From Euryarchaeota archaeon Ods04 (GTDB lineage Archaea > Halobacteriota > Halobacteria > Halobacteriales > Halorutilaceae), in contig JAQZDD010000038.1 of the NCBI GenBank assembly GCA_028751055.1, positions 1 through 7,892 of the forward strand: a DNA stretch of 7,892 bases. The letters are read 5' to 3'. The notes beneath the pieces are model-generated. The model worked only from the letters and a program-made list of their open reading frames with translations, searched no databases and was not told where the DNA came from. This document shows positions 1 to 5,832 of the stretch, in pieces (within the stretch, counting starts at the first letter, position 1; each line of letters begins with the position of its first letter). The position numbers were made by a program, and so were the translations under genes.

Positions 1-4
1 AACC

Positions 5-532
5 GTGTACGTCGTTGTAGGATGCTCGGACTGTGAGAGCGTGAAGATAGCCACGGAGGGCAACGAGACGACCGTCTGCAACAAGTGCCAGTCGCAGATA
101 GACCTCAAGAAGGCGCGTAAGATGTTCCGTTCCGAAGACTTGGAGGAGGCGAAGGAGGCGCGTTCGATGGCGCTCGCACGCAGACAGGGCTTCGAAGGAA
201 TCGCCGACGAGATAGCGCAGGAGGGCATCGTATCCGAAACGGTCACCGAACGTTTCGGTGAGGATGAGGTAATGGAGAAAGAAGGTATCGACACCGAAGC
301 CGTCGAGGAGGCGGGCGACGTCAACCGCGCCAAGACCGACAGCGAGTCGAAGCCACAGACGCGTATCGTCAGGGACGCTGTCGAGTTCCTCGACGAACCC
401 ACCGACGACGACATCGCAGACTTCGCCGAGGAACGCGGTGTCGGACGCGAGAAGGCTTTCGAGATAGTCGACAGGCTCTGCATGGAGGGCGAGGCGATGC
501 GTACGCGCGAGGGCGTCGTGCGTCTTCTGTAG
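5..532 (+). CDS. DUF5817 family zinc-ribbon / winged-helix-like protein
   Basis: A 175-residue protein that I recognise as the haloarchaeal DUF5817 type. An N-terminal zinc ribbon is formed by two CxxC knuckles (Cys7/Cys10 and Cys25/Cys28). A charged helical segment follows (about 32-65, ending in ALARRQGF), then a low-complexity acidic linker (about 66-118). The compact C-terminal domain (about 121-175, from RDAVEFLDEP to VVRLL) resembles a winged helix. The start is GTG at position 5; only four bases precede it, so an upstream start cannot be excluded, but family members I recall begin MY-VVGC in the same way. The function is not known; a nucleic-acid-binding role is inferred from the ribbon-plus-winged-helix layout. 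It lies upstream of rpl15e on the same strand, separated by 163 bp with its own promoter signals. Confidence 0.85.
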   Translation: MYVVVGCSDCESVKIATEGNETTVCNKCQSQIDLKKARKMFRSEDLEEAKEARSMALARRQGFEGIADEIAQEGIVSETVTERFGEDEVMEKEGIDTEAVEEAGDVNRAKTDSESKPQTRIVRDAVEFLDEPTDDDIADFAEERGVGREKAFEIVDRLCMEGEAMRTREGVVRLL

Positions 533-550
533 CATCGTACGTCTTCTGTA
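517..550 (+). repeat. 19-bp-period tandem duplication across the stop codon of the DUF5817 gene
   Basis: CGTGCGTCTTCTGTA (517-531) is followed at a 19-bp offset by CGTACGTCTTCTGTA (536-550), a 15-mer with one mismatch. The first copy encodes the terminal VRLL and its TAG stop. The second copy reproduces the same codons plus a TAA, but in another frame and after the stop. It looks like a small local duplication, probably neutral. Confidence 0.7.
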
Positions 551-572
551 ACAGGCGGTTCACTCTTCTCCG

Positions 573-591
573 AAAACGAAAGCCGTTTAAG
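573..591 (+). promoter_or_regulatory. Candidate promoter of rpl15e (A-rich BRE-like plus TTTAAG box)
   Basis: An A-rich stretch (AAAACGAAA, around 573-581) precedes TTTAAG at 586-591, which resembles the haloarchaeal BRE/TATA arrangement. Transcription would then start near 612-616 and leave a leader of about 80 nt before the L15e ATG. The box sits inside a short inverted repeat, GCCGT (582-586) / ACGGC (597-601), which may be chance. Confidence 0.5.
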
Positions 592-621
592 CCGAGACGG
601 CAAACCACGGTGTACGAGCGC

Positions 622-647
622 ACACGGTAGCGCGTGTCTCGACACGC
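622..647 (+). promoter_or_regulatory. Leader hairpin(s) upstream of rpl15e
   Basis: GCGTGT (632-637), loop CTCG, ACACGC (642-647) forms a perfect 6-bp stem with a tetraloop; the loop-closing C/G would also pair. The segment ACACG (622-626) can instead pair with CGTGT (633-637), so two mutually exclusive helices share the 632-637 strand. The hairpin is predicted to lie in the transcribed leader, about 49 nt before the ATG. It could be a structural leader or an autoregulatory site for a ribosomal protein; no direct evidence separates these. Confidence 0.45.
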
Positions 648-685
648 CGGGATGTGGTCGCAAGACTGAACCGCCGACGCGCCGT

Positions 686-691
686 GGTGAT
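686..691 (+). promoter_or_regulatory. Shine-Dalgarno of rpl15e
   Basis: GGTGAT at 686-691 matches the archaeal anti-Shine-Dalgarno core and lies four bases before ATG 696. It settles the start codon against the in-frame GTG at 654, which would add 14 non-homologous residues. Confidence 0.75.
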
Positions 692-695
692 AGAA

Positions 696-1265
696 ATGGC
701 AAAGTCGTTCTACACACATATACGGGACGAATGGAAGAACCTCGACGAAGGAGAGATCGAGGAGGTACAGTGGAGACGCCTGCAGGACTGGCGCGAACAG
801 GGTGCTGTCGAACGTGTCGAACGTCCGACACGTCTTGACAGGGCACGCTCTCTCGGATACAAGGCGAAGCAGGGCGTCGTAGTCGTCCGTTCGAGGATAC
901 GGAAGGGTAGCGCGCGTAAGCCCCGCCCCAACAAGGGACGCAGGTCGAAGAGAATGGGTTCGGAGCGTATCACACGCGACAAGAGCCTTCAGCGTATCTC
1001 CGAGGAGCGCGCGTCGAAGAAGTACCCCAACCTTGAGGTACTCAACTCGTACTGGGTGGGCGCGGACGGCAGCCACAAGTGGTTCGAGGTCATCATGCTC
1101 GACCCCGACCATCCTGCGATACAGAACGACGACGACTTAGGCTGGGTAGCCGACTCAGGCAAGGGACGCGCCCACCGTGGCAAGACATCCGCAGGTCAAC
1201 GCGGACGCGGTCAGCGCGGCAGAGGAAAGGGTACTGAGAAGACGCGTCCGAGCAAGAACGAGTGA
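696..1265 (+). CDS. rpl15e: 50S ribosomal protein L15e
   Basis: A 189-residue protein matching the archaeal/eukaryotic L15e family over its full length, which in archaea is about 190 residues. It begins [13 protein letters not shown] and contains the family signatures [28 protein letters not shown] and [17 protein letters not shown]. It ends in a Gly/Arg-rich basic tail ([15 protein letters not shown]). L15e is a core large-subunit rRNA-binding protein near the peptidyl-transferase region. The ATG at 696 is chosen because it is preceded by GGTGAT and matches the conserved MAKS start. It is probably transcribed alone from the promoter near 573-591. It is strongly basic for rRNA contact while keeping acidic patches typical of halophiles. 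Confidence 0.97.
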   Translation: MAKSFYTHIRDEWKNLDEGEIEEVQWRRLQDWREQGAVERVERPTRLDRARSLGYKAKQGVVVVRSRIRKGSARKPRPNKGRRSKRMGSERITRDKSLQRISEERASKKYPNLEVLNSYWVGADGSHKWFEVIMLDPDHPAIQNDDDLGWVADSGKGRAHRGKTSAGQRGRGQRGRGKGTEKTRPSKNE

Positions 1266-1279
1266 AGAAACAGACGTAG

Positions 1280-1321
1280 CCGTTCTTCGTTAGCGGTTTT
1301 TCAGAAGTTTACGCGTTTTTT
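1280..1321 (+). terminator. T-rich termination zone after rpl15e
   Basis: Two T tracts lie 31 and 50 bp after the rpl15e stop: five T at 1297-1301 and six T at 1316-1321. A weak CCG (1280-1282) / CGG (1294-1296) pairing precedes the first. Archaeal termination mainly uses oligo-T stretches, so this is the likely end of the rpl15e transcript. Confidence 0.6.
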
Positions 1322-1362
1322 ACGAGAAAGATAGTCTTACCGAACGAACCGCAGTATTCGCC

Positions 1363-1377
1363 CTAAGTTTGATATGG
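1363..1377 (+). promoter_or_regulatory. Candidate promoter of the Bat-like gene, leaderless
   Basis: An AT-rich segment, CTAAGTTTGATATGG, is centred about 30 bp before ATG 1401, the distance expected for a TATA box of a leaderless transcript. No Shine-Dalgarno is visible before the ATG (ATCATAGAAG precedes it). A second AT-rich stretch (about 1384-1395) is too close to serve as TATA for this start. Confidence 0.45.
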
Positions 1378-1400
1378 TGCCGAATCTATTATCATAGAAG

Positions 1401-3122
1401 ATGCGCACAGAAGGCGAGGAGACACGGGAGGAAGAAGACGGGTATGCCGAGTCACTCGACGAACTCGTCAACTGTGTCGAAGGCGACTGTAGCCTAGACG
1501 AACAAGAGGTTTTTGAGAACTTCGTCGAGACCGTCTCGGAGGTATGCGCGCCCACGCTTGTCGCAGTCTGGGCGTTCGACGATGAGGATAGTCTCGTGCC
1601 GTACGAACACGACTGTTCCGACGCCGAAGAAGACGTGGAAGATATACTCTCTTCGGTCGAGGACTGGGTGTGGGACGCCTACTCCGAAGGCTCCTTCTAC
1701 CGAAGCTCCGACGGCGAGGTTCCGGACGCGGTTCCGGGTTCAGTCGACGCAGTCCTGTCGGAGCCTCTGGGTCGACATGGCGTACTGGTTGCGTTCATCC
1801 CCTCCGACAGCCGTCTCAGTCCGATGGACAGGTCCGTGGTGCGTTCAGCCGCCACGATGGTCGAGTCTTGTCTCGAAGCCGCCGAGTACGAGAACGAGGT
1901 CGAGAGCCGAGCCGAGAGGCTTCAGATGTACGAGGAAAGGACGGAGAAGCTGGAGGAGATAGTCGGAACGATACGCCGGACGAGCCACGAAATTCTGAAC
2001 GCGACGACACGCACCGAGATAGAGCAGGCTGTCTGCAGACAGTTGGTTGACTCGCCGTTCGTGAAGTTCGCTTGGATGGGTAAGTACGTCGAGTCGGGCG
2101 ACGAGATGGTTCCCGAGTACTCGACGGACGCCGAGTACCTTCGGAGGCTCGAAGACAACGGCGGAACGGAGATGGCGAAGGAGGTCGCAAGAACCCGACA
2201 GCCAAGCCTTTTCTCCGACCTACGTGGGAGTCCGCCGCTCGAACCGTGGAGGGAGCAGGCTCTGCGGTACGGCTTCCGGTCGGTCATACGTGTACCCATC
2301 CTGCACAAGTCGTCGATGTACGGCGTCCTCACCGTGTACTCCGACACGACGGTCGACGAGGACGACTACATCTGGTCGGCTGTCAAGGACATCGGCAACA
2401 TCGTCGGACACGCCATAAACACGTACGAGACGAAGACCGCGCTCGTCTCCGACCGTGTCACGGAGATACGTTTCAGCGTCGGCGACGACGCCTTCCCTGC
2501 AGTGCGTTTCGCGTCGGAGATAGACGGCACGGTGACGTTCGAGAACGCCACGACGCAGAAGGACGGAAGCCACCGTGTCTACGTCTCGGTCGACTGCGAT
2601 GACGACGCCGAAGAGAGACGCGCACGGATAGAGGAGGTAGCCGAGGAGACGCCGTTGGTCGAGTCGTACACACATATCACGACGCGCGGAGACACCGAGG
2701 TCTACTCTCTCGTGGGTGACATAACCTTCTTCGAGCAGATACTCGACAGAAGCGGGACCCTCATGGAGATGAAAGCCGCTCCGGACGAGGCGCGTCTCCT
2801 CGTCGAACTACCCAAGTACGCGTCGGTCAAGTCGTTCCTGTCGATGGTCGAGGGCGAGTACGACGACGTCGAGGTTCTCTCGTCCCACACTAAGGAGAAG
2901 GAGTTCCAGACAGAGAGTGGGTTCAAGGGCAGGCTCAAGGAGGAGCTTACCCGTCGTCAGTTGGAGACGTTAGAGACAGCCTACTACAGCGGATACTTCG
3001 ACTCGCCGCGCGAGAGCACGGGACAGGACATCGCCGACCAGCTGGGAGTTACACAGCCGACGGTCACCGAGAACATAAAGGCAGGACAGCGGAAGCTTCT
3101 CAGGCTTCTTCTGGACGGATGA
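1401..3122 (+). CDS. Bat-like transcriptional regulator (GAF-GAF-BAT-HTH_10)
   Basis: A 573-residue protein of the bacterio-opsin-activator family. Residues about 36-155 form a GAF-like domain, and 155-190 a coiled-coil linker rich in Glu and Arg. Residues about 190-340 form a second, clearer GAF domain (TIRRTSHEILNATTRTEIEQ to GNIVGHAINTYET). Residues about 344-505 form the BAT domain associated with GAF and HTH_10. Residues about 515-570 form the HTH_10 DNA-binding domain, with RRQLETLETAYYSGYFDSPR and the recognition-helix region LGVTQPTVTENIKAGQRK. There is no PAS domain or membrane segment, so it should sense a cytoplasmic ligand or redox/light input through the GAF domains and control transcription. 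The ATG start has no SD but a suitably placed AT-rich box. It heads a run of receiver/PAS genes and may regulate them. It is not necessarily Bat itself, since haloarchaea carry many such paralogues. Confidence 0.9.
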   Translation: MRTEGEETREEEDGYAESLDELVNCVEGDCSLDEQEVFENFVETVSEVCAPTLVAVWAFDDEDSLVPYEHDCSDAEEDVEDILSSVEDWVWDAYSEGSFYRSSDGEVPDAVPGSVDAVLSEPLGRHGVLVAFIPSDSRLSPMDRSVVRSAATMVESCLEAAEYENEVESRAERLQMYEERTEKLEEIVGTIRRTSHEILNATTRTEIEQAVCRQLVDSPFVKFAWMGKYVESGDEMVPEYSTDAEYLRRLEDNGGTEMAKEVARTRQPSLFSDLRGSPPLEPWREQALRYGFRSVIRVPILHKSSMYGVLTVYSDTTVDEDDYIWSAVKDIGNIVGHAINTYETKTALVSDRVTEIRFSVGDDAFPAVRFASEIDGTVTFENATTQKDGSHRVYVSVDCDDDAEERRARIEEVAEETPLVESYTHITTRGDTEVYSLVGDITFFEQILDRSGTLMEMKAAPDEARLLVELPKYASVKSFLSMVEGEYDDVEVLSSHTKEKEFQTESGFKGRLKEELTRRQLETLETAYYSGYFDSPRESTGQDIADQLGVTQPTVTENIKAGQRKLLRLLLDG

Positions 3123-3145
3123 GCACCAGACGTACCCGACGGCTG

Positions 3146-3161
3146 GCTTATCAAAATAAGC
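3146..3161. promoter_or_regulatory. Inverted repeat GCTTAT-N4-ATAAGC, candidate operator (copy 1)
   Basis: A perfect 6-bp inverted repeat with a CAAA centre, 85 bp before the receiver ATG at 3231. A sister palindrome of the same size, spacer and core (CTTAT-N4-ATAAG) lies at 5595-5610, 82 bp before ATG 5677. No T tract follows, so a terminator for the upstream gene is less likely than a DNA-binding site. Confidence 0.55.
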
Positions 3162-3175
3162 ATCGGCTAAGCGCG

Positions 3176-3189
3176 GTTTATCTATTAAG
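3176..3189 (+). promoter_or_regulatory. Conserved promoter element GTTTATCTATTAAG (copy 1)
   Basis: A 14-mer that recurs with one mismatch at 5626-5639, in both cases 14-15 bp after an inverted repeat. It may itself act as a TATA box (TTTATC), or be an upstream activating sequence for the TATA-like CTATA at 3199-3203. Confidence 0.55.
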
Positions 3190-3198
3190 CAACACAGA

Positions 3199-3204
3199 CT
3201 ATAC
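3199..3204 (+). promoter_or_regulatory. TATA-like box of the receiver gene
   Basis: CTATAC is centred about 29 bp before ATG 3231. No Shine-Dalgarno is visible upstream of that ATG, so a leaderless transcript is likely. The alternative TATA within 3177-3182 would give a leader of about 25 nt. Confidence 0.4.
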
Positions 3205-3230
3205 CTACACGGAACTAATGTAGAAGTACG

Positions 3231-3686
3231 ATGAGACGGAATGTTGTTTCGAACAAGGGTGAGCAAAACCCGGCAAGAAGCGAGAACGACGACAGCGGCG
3301 GCGACAGGGTTAGGGTACTCCACATAGACGACTCACCCGAGTTCGTAGAGATGGCTTCGACGTTTCTGAGGAAGAACAGTGAAAAGCTCGACATAGAGGC
3401 GTACGTCGACCCTACCGAGGTTCCCGAGAGACTCGCCGAGAAGGAGTTCGACTGCGTCGTTAGCGACTGCGGCATGCCCGACATGGAGATGGACGGCATA
3501 GAGCTACACGAGGTGGTACGTGACGACCACCCCGACATCCCGTACATCTTCTTCACAGGAACTTCGCGGTCGGAGTTCCCCGATGAAGCTGTCTCCCACG
3601 AAGCGACGACACATATGGAGAAGGAGATAGACCCAAGGCAGTTCGCCGACCTTGCGAGCCTCATCGAGGAGCTGGCGGACAAGTAG
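3231..3686 (+). CDS. Stand-alone response regulator receiver protein (CheY-like)
   Basis: A 151-residue protein with one receiver domain (about 27-150) and a short polar N-terminal tail rich in Asn, Ser and Asp. The receiver landmarks are visible: acidic pair Asp33/Asp34 (VLHIDDSPEF), phosphoacceptor Asp79 in VVSDCGMP, Thr109 in FFTGTS, and Lys131 in HMEKEIDP. There is no output domain, so it probably works as a phosphotransfer intermediate or by protein contact. An unusual Met-Glu insertion follows the phosphorylation site: DMEMDGIEL where the two paralogues here have DMDGLEL or GMDGLEF. It ends 63 bp before the next REC protein start. The ATG at 3231 lacks an SD and is probably leaderless. 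It is less similar to the other two receivers than they are to each other. Confidence 0.9.
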   Translation: MRRNVVSNKGEQNPARSENDDSGGDRVRVLHIDDSPEFVEMASTFLRKNSEKLDIEAYVDPTEVPERLAEKEFDCVVSDCGMPDMEMDGIELHEVVRDDHPDIPYIFFTGTSRSEFPDEAVSHEATTHMEKEIDPRQFADLASLIEELADK

Positions 3687-3689
3687 AGC

Positions 3690-3721
3690 GGCTTATTCTC
3701 CGAATTCACCCATAACTTTTT
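3690..3721 (+). promoter_or_regulatory. Intergenic promoter region of the REC-PAS-kinase-like gene
   Basis: GGCTTAT at 3690-3696 repeats the left half of the palindrome at 3146, without a matching right arm. CATAAC and five T (3711-3721) lie about 30-38 bp before ATG 3750 and may serve both as oligo-T terminator for the receiver gene and as AT-rich promoter element. Confidence 0.35.
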
Positions 3722-3727
3722 GTCTGT

Positions 3728-3745
3728 CGGTCTTAATATAGACCG
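3728..3745. promoter_or_regulatory. Inverted repeat CGGTCT-N6-AGACCG directly before the start codon
   Basis: Two perfect 6-bp arms flank the centre TAATAT and end four bases before ATG 3750. For a leaderless transcript this covers the transcription start region, as expected for a repressor operator. If transcription begins further upstream, it would be an RNA hairpin with a 6-nt loop next to the start codon. Confidence 0.55.
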
Positions 3746-3749
3746 GATA

Positions 3750-5564
3750 ATGTCCGTGCCAATAAGGGTTCTCCACGTCGACGACGAACCGGACTTCGCA
3801 AGACTAGTCTCCGAGTTTCTGCCGCGTGAGAACGGACGTATAGAGGTTGTGACAGAGACACGTGCCGAAGACGCGCTCGAACTTCTCGAAGGGGGTAGTG
3901 ACGGCGACGAAAACGACGGAGACGGCGACATCGACTGCATCGTCAGCGACTACGAGATGCCCGACATGGACGGCTTGGAGCTTCTCGAAAGGGTACGCGA
4001 CGACTACCCTGACCTGCCGTTCATACTCTTCACCGGAAGGGGTAGCGAAGAGGTCGCCAGCGAAGCCATCTCCGCAGGCGTCACCGACTACCTCCGCAAA
4101 GGCGGCACGGAGAAGTACGAACTCTTAGCGAACCGTATCGAAAAGGACGTGGAGAGCGTGAGGTCGAGACATGAACTCAGCGAAAGCCGGAAACGTCTGA
4201 ACCTTTTCTTCGAGAAGTCACCTCTCGGTGTCGTCGAGTGGGACGAAGAGTTCCGTCTCGTCCGTATGAACGAACGCGCCGAGGAGATACTCGGATACGA
4301 CGAGTCGGAGATTGAAGGCAGGTCGTGGGATGCTATCGTCCCCGAATCCGACGAGGAAGACGTTGCAGAGGTCGTCGATGAGCTTCTGGAGAACCAAAGC
4401 GGCTACCACAGCATCAACGAGAACGTCACAAAGGACGGCGAGAGACTGATATGCGAGTGGCACAACCGTGTCGTAACCGACTCGTCGGGCGAGACAATCG
4501 CCGTCTTCTCACAGTTCCGTGACGTAACCGACAGAGCCGAAAGGGAGCAAGAACTCCAACGAAACGAACGTCGTTTCGAGGCTGTCTTCGACGACCCCGG
4601 CATGCTCGTCGGACTCCTTGACGACGAAGGCAAGGTTATCGACGTAAACACGACGGCTATGGAGTACACAGAAGCGACCGTCGACGGTGTCGTAGGCGAG
4701 CCTTTCTGGGAAACGCCGTGGTGGCAGACCGACGAAGAGCTACGCGACGACGTACGCAGATGGGTTCGGCGCGCAACCGACGGCGAGTACGTCGAGTTCG
4801 AAGCCGAACACGTCCGTCCTGATGGCGGGACAGCGACCGTAGAGGGCGTCGTACGACCAGTGATGGAGGAAGGTGAAGTTACGTCGCTCGTCGCCTCGGC
4901 GCGTGACATAACGGAGAGGAAGGAGCGCGAACACGCCCTCGAACGCAAGCGCGAAAGACTGAGCGAGCTAGCCAGCTTCGTAGACGACGACATGAGCGAG
5001 ACTGTGTCGGCAGCACGCCGGCGGCTGGAGGCTATCAGCGACGAAGACGTAAACGTCGGGGAAGCAGTGTCGGCAGTCGAAAGAGCCGACGAGATGCGCG
5101 CTGAACTCGCCGACTCACTGAGGCGCGAGACGGTCGAGGAGACCGACGAGGTCGATGTCCGCGACACGTTAGAGGAAGTTATGGAGACTGCCGGTGTTCC
5201 GGTGTCGGAAGCTGAGGTCGAGGTCGAAAGAGCACCGTGTGTCAAGGCGGACGGCGCGGCTCTGCGCGTGTTCGTTGAGACCCTCGTCGTGAACACGGTC
5301 GAGAACTCCGGAGACGGCGTACGGATACGTGTGGGCGAGACGGAAGAAGGGTTCTACTACGAAGACGACGGAGACGGCATCCCTGACACGTACAAAGACC
5401 GGGTGCTCGTGCCGGGTTTCTCGACGAAGGAAGACGCAGGCGCGGGCATGGGTCTTGCGAAAGCACGTCAGATAGCTTTGGGACACGGCTGGAACCTGCA
5501 CGTCGACGACGCACGGTGTCTAGATGGAGCGCGTTTCGAGGTTCTGACCGACGGCGACGGATGA
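3750..5564 (+). CDS. REC-PAS-PAS protein with degenerate histidine kinase core
   Basis: A 604-residue cytoplasmic signalling protein. Residues 5-130 form a receiver with Asp11/Asp12, phosphoacceptor Asp67 (IVSDYEMP), Thr95 and Lys117, plus an Asp/Gly/Asn-rich insertion at about 48-60. Residues about 145-265 and 272-393 are PAS domains, each ending in RDVTDR or RDITERKERE. Residues about 398-460 align with the HisKA helix, but the usual haloarchaeal VSHDLRNPL box reads VDDDMSETV, so the histidine position is Asp413. Residues about 495-600 form the HATPase domain with N box (Asn515), G1 (DDGDGIP, 539-545), F box (GFSTK) and G2 (GAGMGL, 564-569). ATP binding looks possible but His autophosphorylation does not. 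ATG 3750 is chosen because it starts MSVPIRVLHVDDEPD; an in-frame TTG at 3720 would extend it through the inverted repeat. It is flanked by other receiver genes. Confidence 0.9.
   Translation: MSVPIRVLHVDDEPDFARLVSEFLPRENGRIEVVTETRAEDALELLEGGSDGDENDGDGDIDCIVSDYEMPDMDGLELLERVRDDYPDLPFILFTGRGSEEVASEAISAGVTDYLRKGGTEKYELLANRIEKDVESVRSRHELSESRKRLNLFFEKSPLGVVEWDEEFRLVRMNERAEEILGYDESEIEGRSWDAIVPESDEEDVAEVVDELLENQSGYHSINENVTKDGERLICEWHNRVVTDSSGETIAVFSQFRDVTDRAEREQELQRNERRFEAVFDDPGMLVGLLDDEGKVIDVNTTAMEYTEATVDGVVGEPFWETPWWQTDEELRDDVRRWVRRATDGEYVEFEAEHVRPDGGTATVEGVVRPVMEEGEVTSLVASARDITERKEREHALERKRERLSELASFVDDDMSETVSAARRRLEAISDEDVNVGEAVSAVERADEMRAELADSLRRETVEETDEVDVRDTLEEVMETAGVPVSEAEVEVERAPCVKADGAALRVFVETLVVNTVENSGDGVRIRVGETEEGFYYEDDGDGIPDTYKDRVLVPGFSTKEDAGAGMGLAKARQIALGHGWNLHVDDARCLDGARFEVLTDGDG
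3921..4093 (+). repeat. Duplicated REC-coding block (copy 1; partner at 6061-6233)
   Basis: Aligning 3921-4093 with 6061-6233 at a constant offset of 2140 gives 11 mismatches in 173 nt. The first 43 nt are identical, including synonymous positions. This implies recent duplication or gene conversion. Confidence 0.9.
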
Positions 5565-5594
5565 GCGACCTCGCAAGACACAATTTCCATTACC

Positions 5595-5610
5595 TCTTAT
5601 TTGGATAAGA
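5595..5610. promoter_or_regulatory. Inverted repeat TCTTAT-N4-ATAAGA, candidate operator (copy 2)
   Basis: A perfect 6-bp inverted repeat with TTGG centre, starting 31 bp after the stop of the kinase-like gene. It shares the core CTTAT-N4-ATAAG with 3146-3161 and has the same downstream partner element. The spacer and outermost base pair differ between the copies while pairing is kept, which argues for selection on symmetry. Confidence 0.55.
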
Positions 5611-5625
5611 AACCCCTGTAGGAGA

Positions 5626-5639
5626 GTTTATCTATCAAG
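5626..5639 (+). promoter_or_regulatory. Conserved promoter element GTTTATCTATCAAG (copy 2)
   Basis: Matches 3176-3189 at 13 of 14 positions and follows its palindrome by 15 bp, against 14 bp in copy 1. It is either a TATA box (start near 5655) or an activator site for TTTTAG at 5649-5654. Confidence 0.55.
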
Positions 5640-5647
5640 TGATGTCC

Positions 5648-5654
5648 ATTTTAG
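5648..5654 (+). promoter_or_regulatory. TATA-like box ahead of the upstream ORF
   Basis: ATTTTAG is centred about 26 bp before ATG 5677. The distance from the conserved 14-mer (about 12 bp) matches that in the receiver promoter (about 12-13 bp), which supports a transcript starting at or near 5677. Confidence 0.4.
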
Positions 5655-5676
5655 TCCTCGGTCGCATATTCTGGGT

Positions 5677-5742
5677 ATGAGTGTCTTGGAACTATCCTCG
5701 AACGGTGATTACTCCGAAGGTGTGTACGGTGCACGGATTTGA
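5677..5742 (+). CDS. Candidate 21-codon upstream ORF / leader peptide
   Basis: ATG 5677 opens a 21-residue ORF, MSVLELSSNGDYSEGVYGARI, ending in TGA 5740-5742. Its ATG occupies the same place relative to the shared promoter elements as the start of the receiver gene at 3231, so it could be translated from a leaderless mRNA. It is in the same frame as the REC gene at 5833, but several in-frame stops lie between (5740, 5752, 5809 and 5824), so it is not its N-terminus. I do not recognise the peptide. It could be a regulatory leader, a decayed gene start, or chance. Confidence 0.35.
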   Translation: MSVLELSSNGDYSEGVYGARI

Positions 5743-5817
5743 CTGTCTCAGTAAAGCACGGAGAACCGAAAGGCGGGACGACGCGGTTTGTCTACTTGGC
5801 GTCTCGTATAGACGGAA

Positions 5818-5826
5818 GGAGGGTGA
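5818..5826 (+). promoter_or_regulatory. Strong Shine-Dalgarno of the multi-PAS gene
   Basis: GGAGGGTGA lies six bases before ATG 5833 and closely matches the archaeal consensus GGAGGTGA. The three preceding signalling genes show no SD. Its presence here fits internal initiation on a transcript that begins well upstream, near 5655-5677. Confidence 0.8.
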
Positions 5827-5832
5827 CAGTAC

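Noticed and set aside
654..695. In-frame GTG extension of rpl15e by 14 residues
   Set aside because: The conserved L15e start MAKS and the GGTGAT Shine-Dalgarno both point to ATG 696; the extension would be translated from leader sequence.
714..721. ACACATAT recurring at 714, 2670, 3609 and 7132
   Set aside because: All copies are inside coding sequence, mostly encoding Thr-His followed by Ile or Met, with no regular spacing; probably chance.
3146..3161. The CTTAT palindromes (also 5595-5610) as intrinsic terminators
   Set aside because: Both lie soon after stop codons, but neither is followed by a T tract; conserved spacing to a downstream element and ATG favours a regulatory site.
3720..3749. 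TTG start extending the REC-PAS kinase-like protein by 10 residues
   Set aside because: It would run through the inverted repeat and T-rich promoter; ATG 3750 directly precedes the receiver beta strand.
3215..3940. Long Ser-rich minus-strand ORF, and similar ones at 4403-5296 and 6636-7154
   Set aside because: These are antisense shadows of acidic, Glu/Asp-rich coding regions; composition is low-complexity Ser/Arg and no domain is recognisable.
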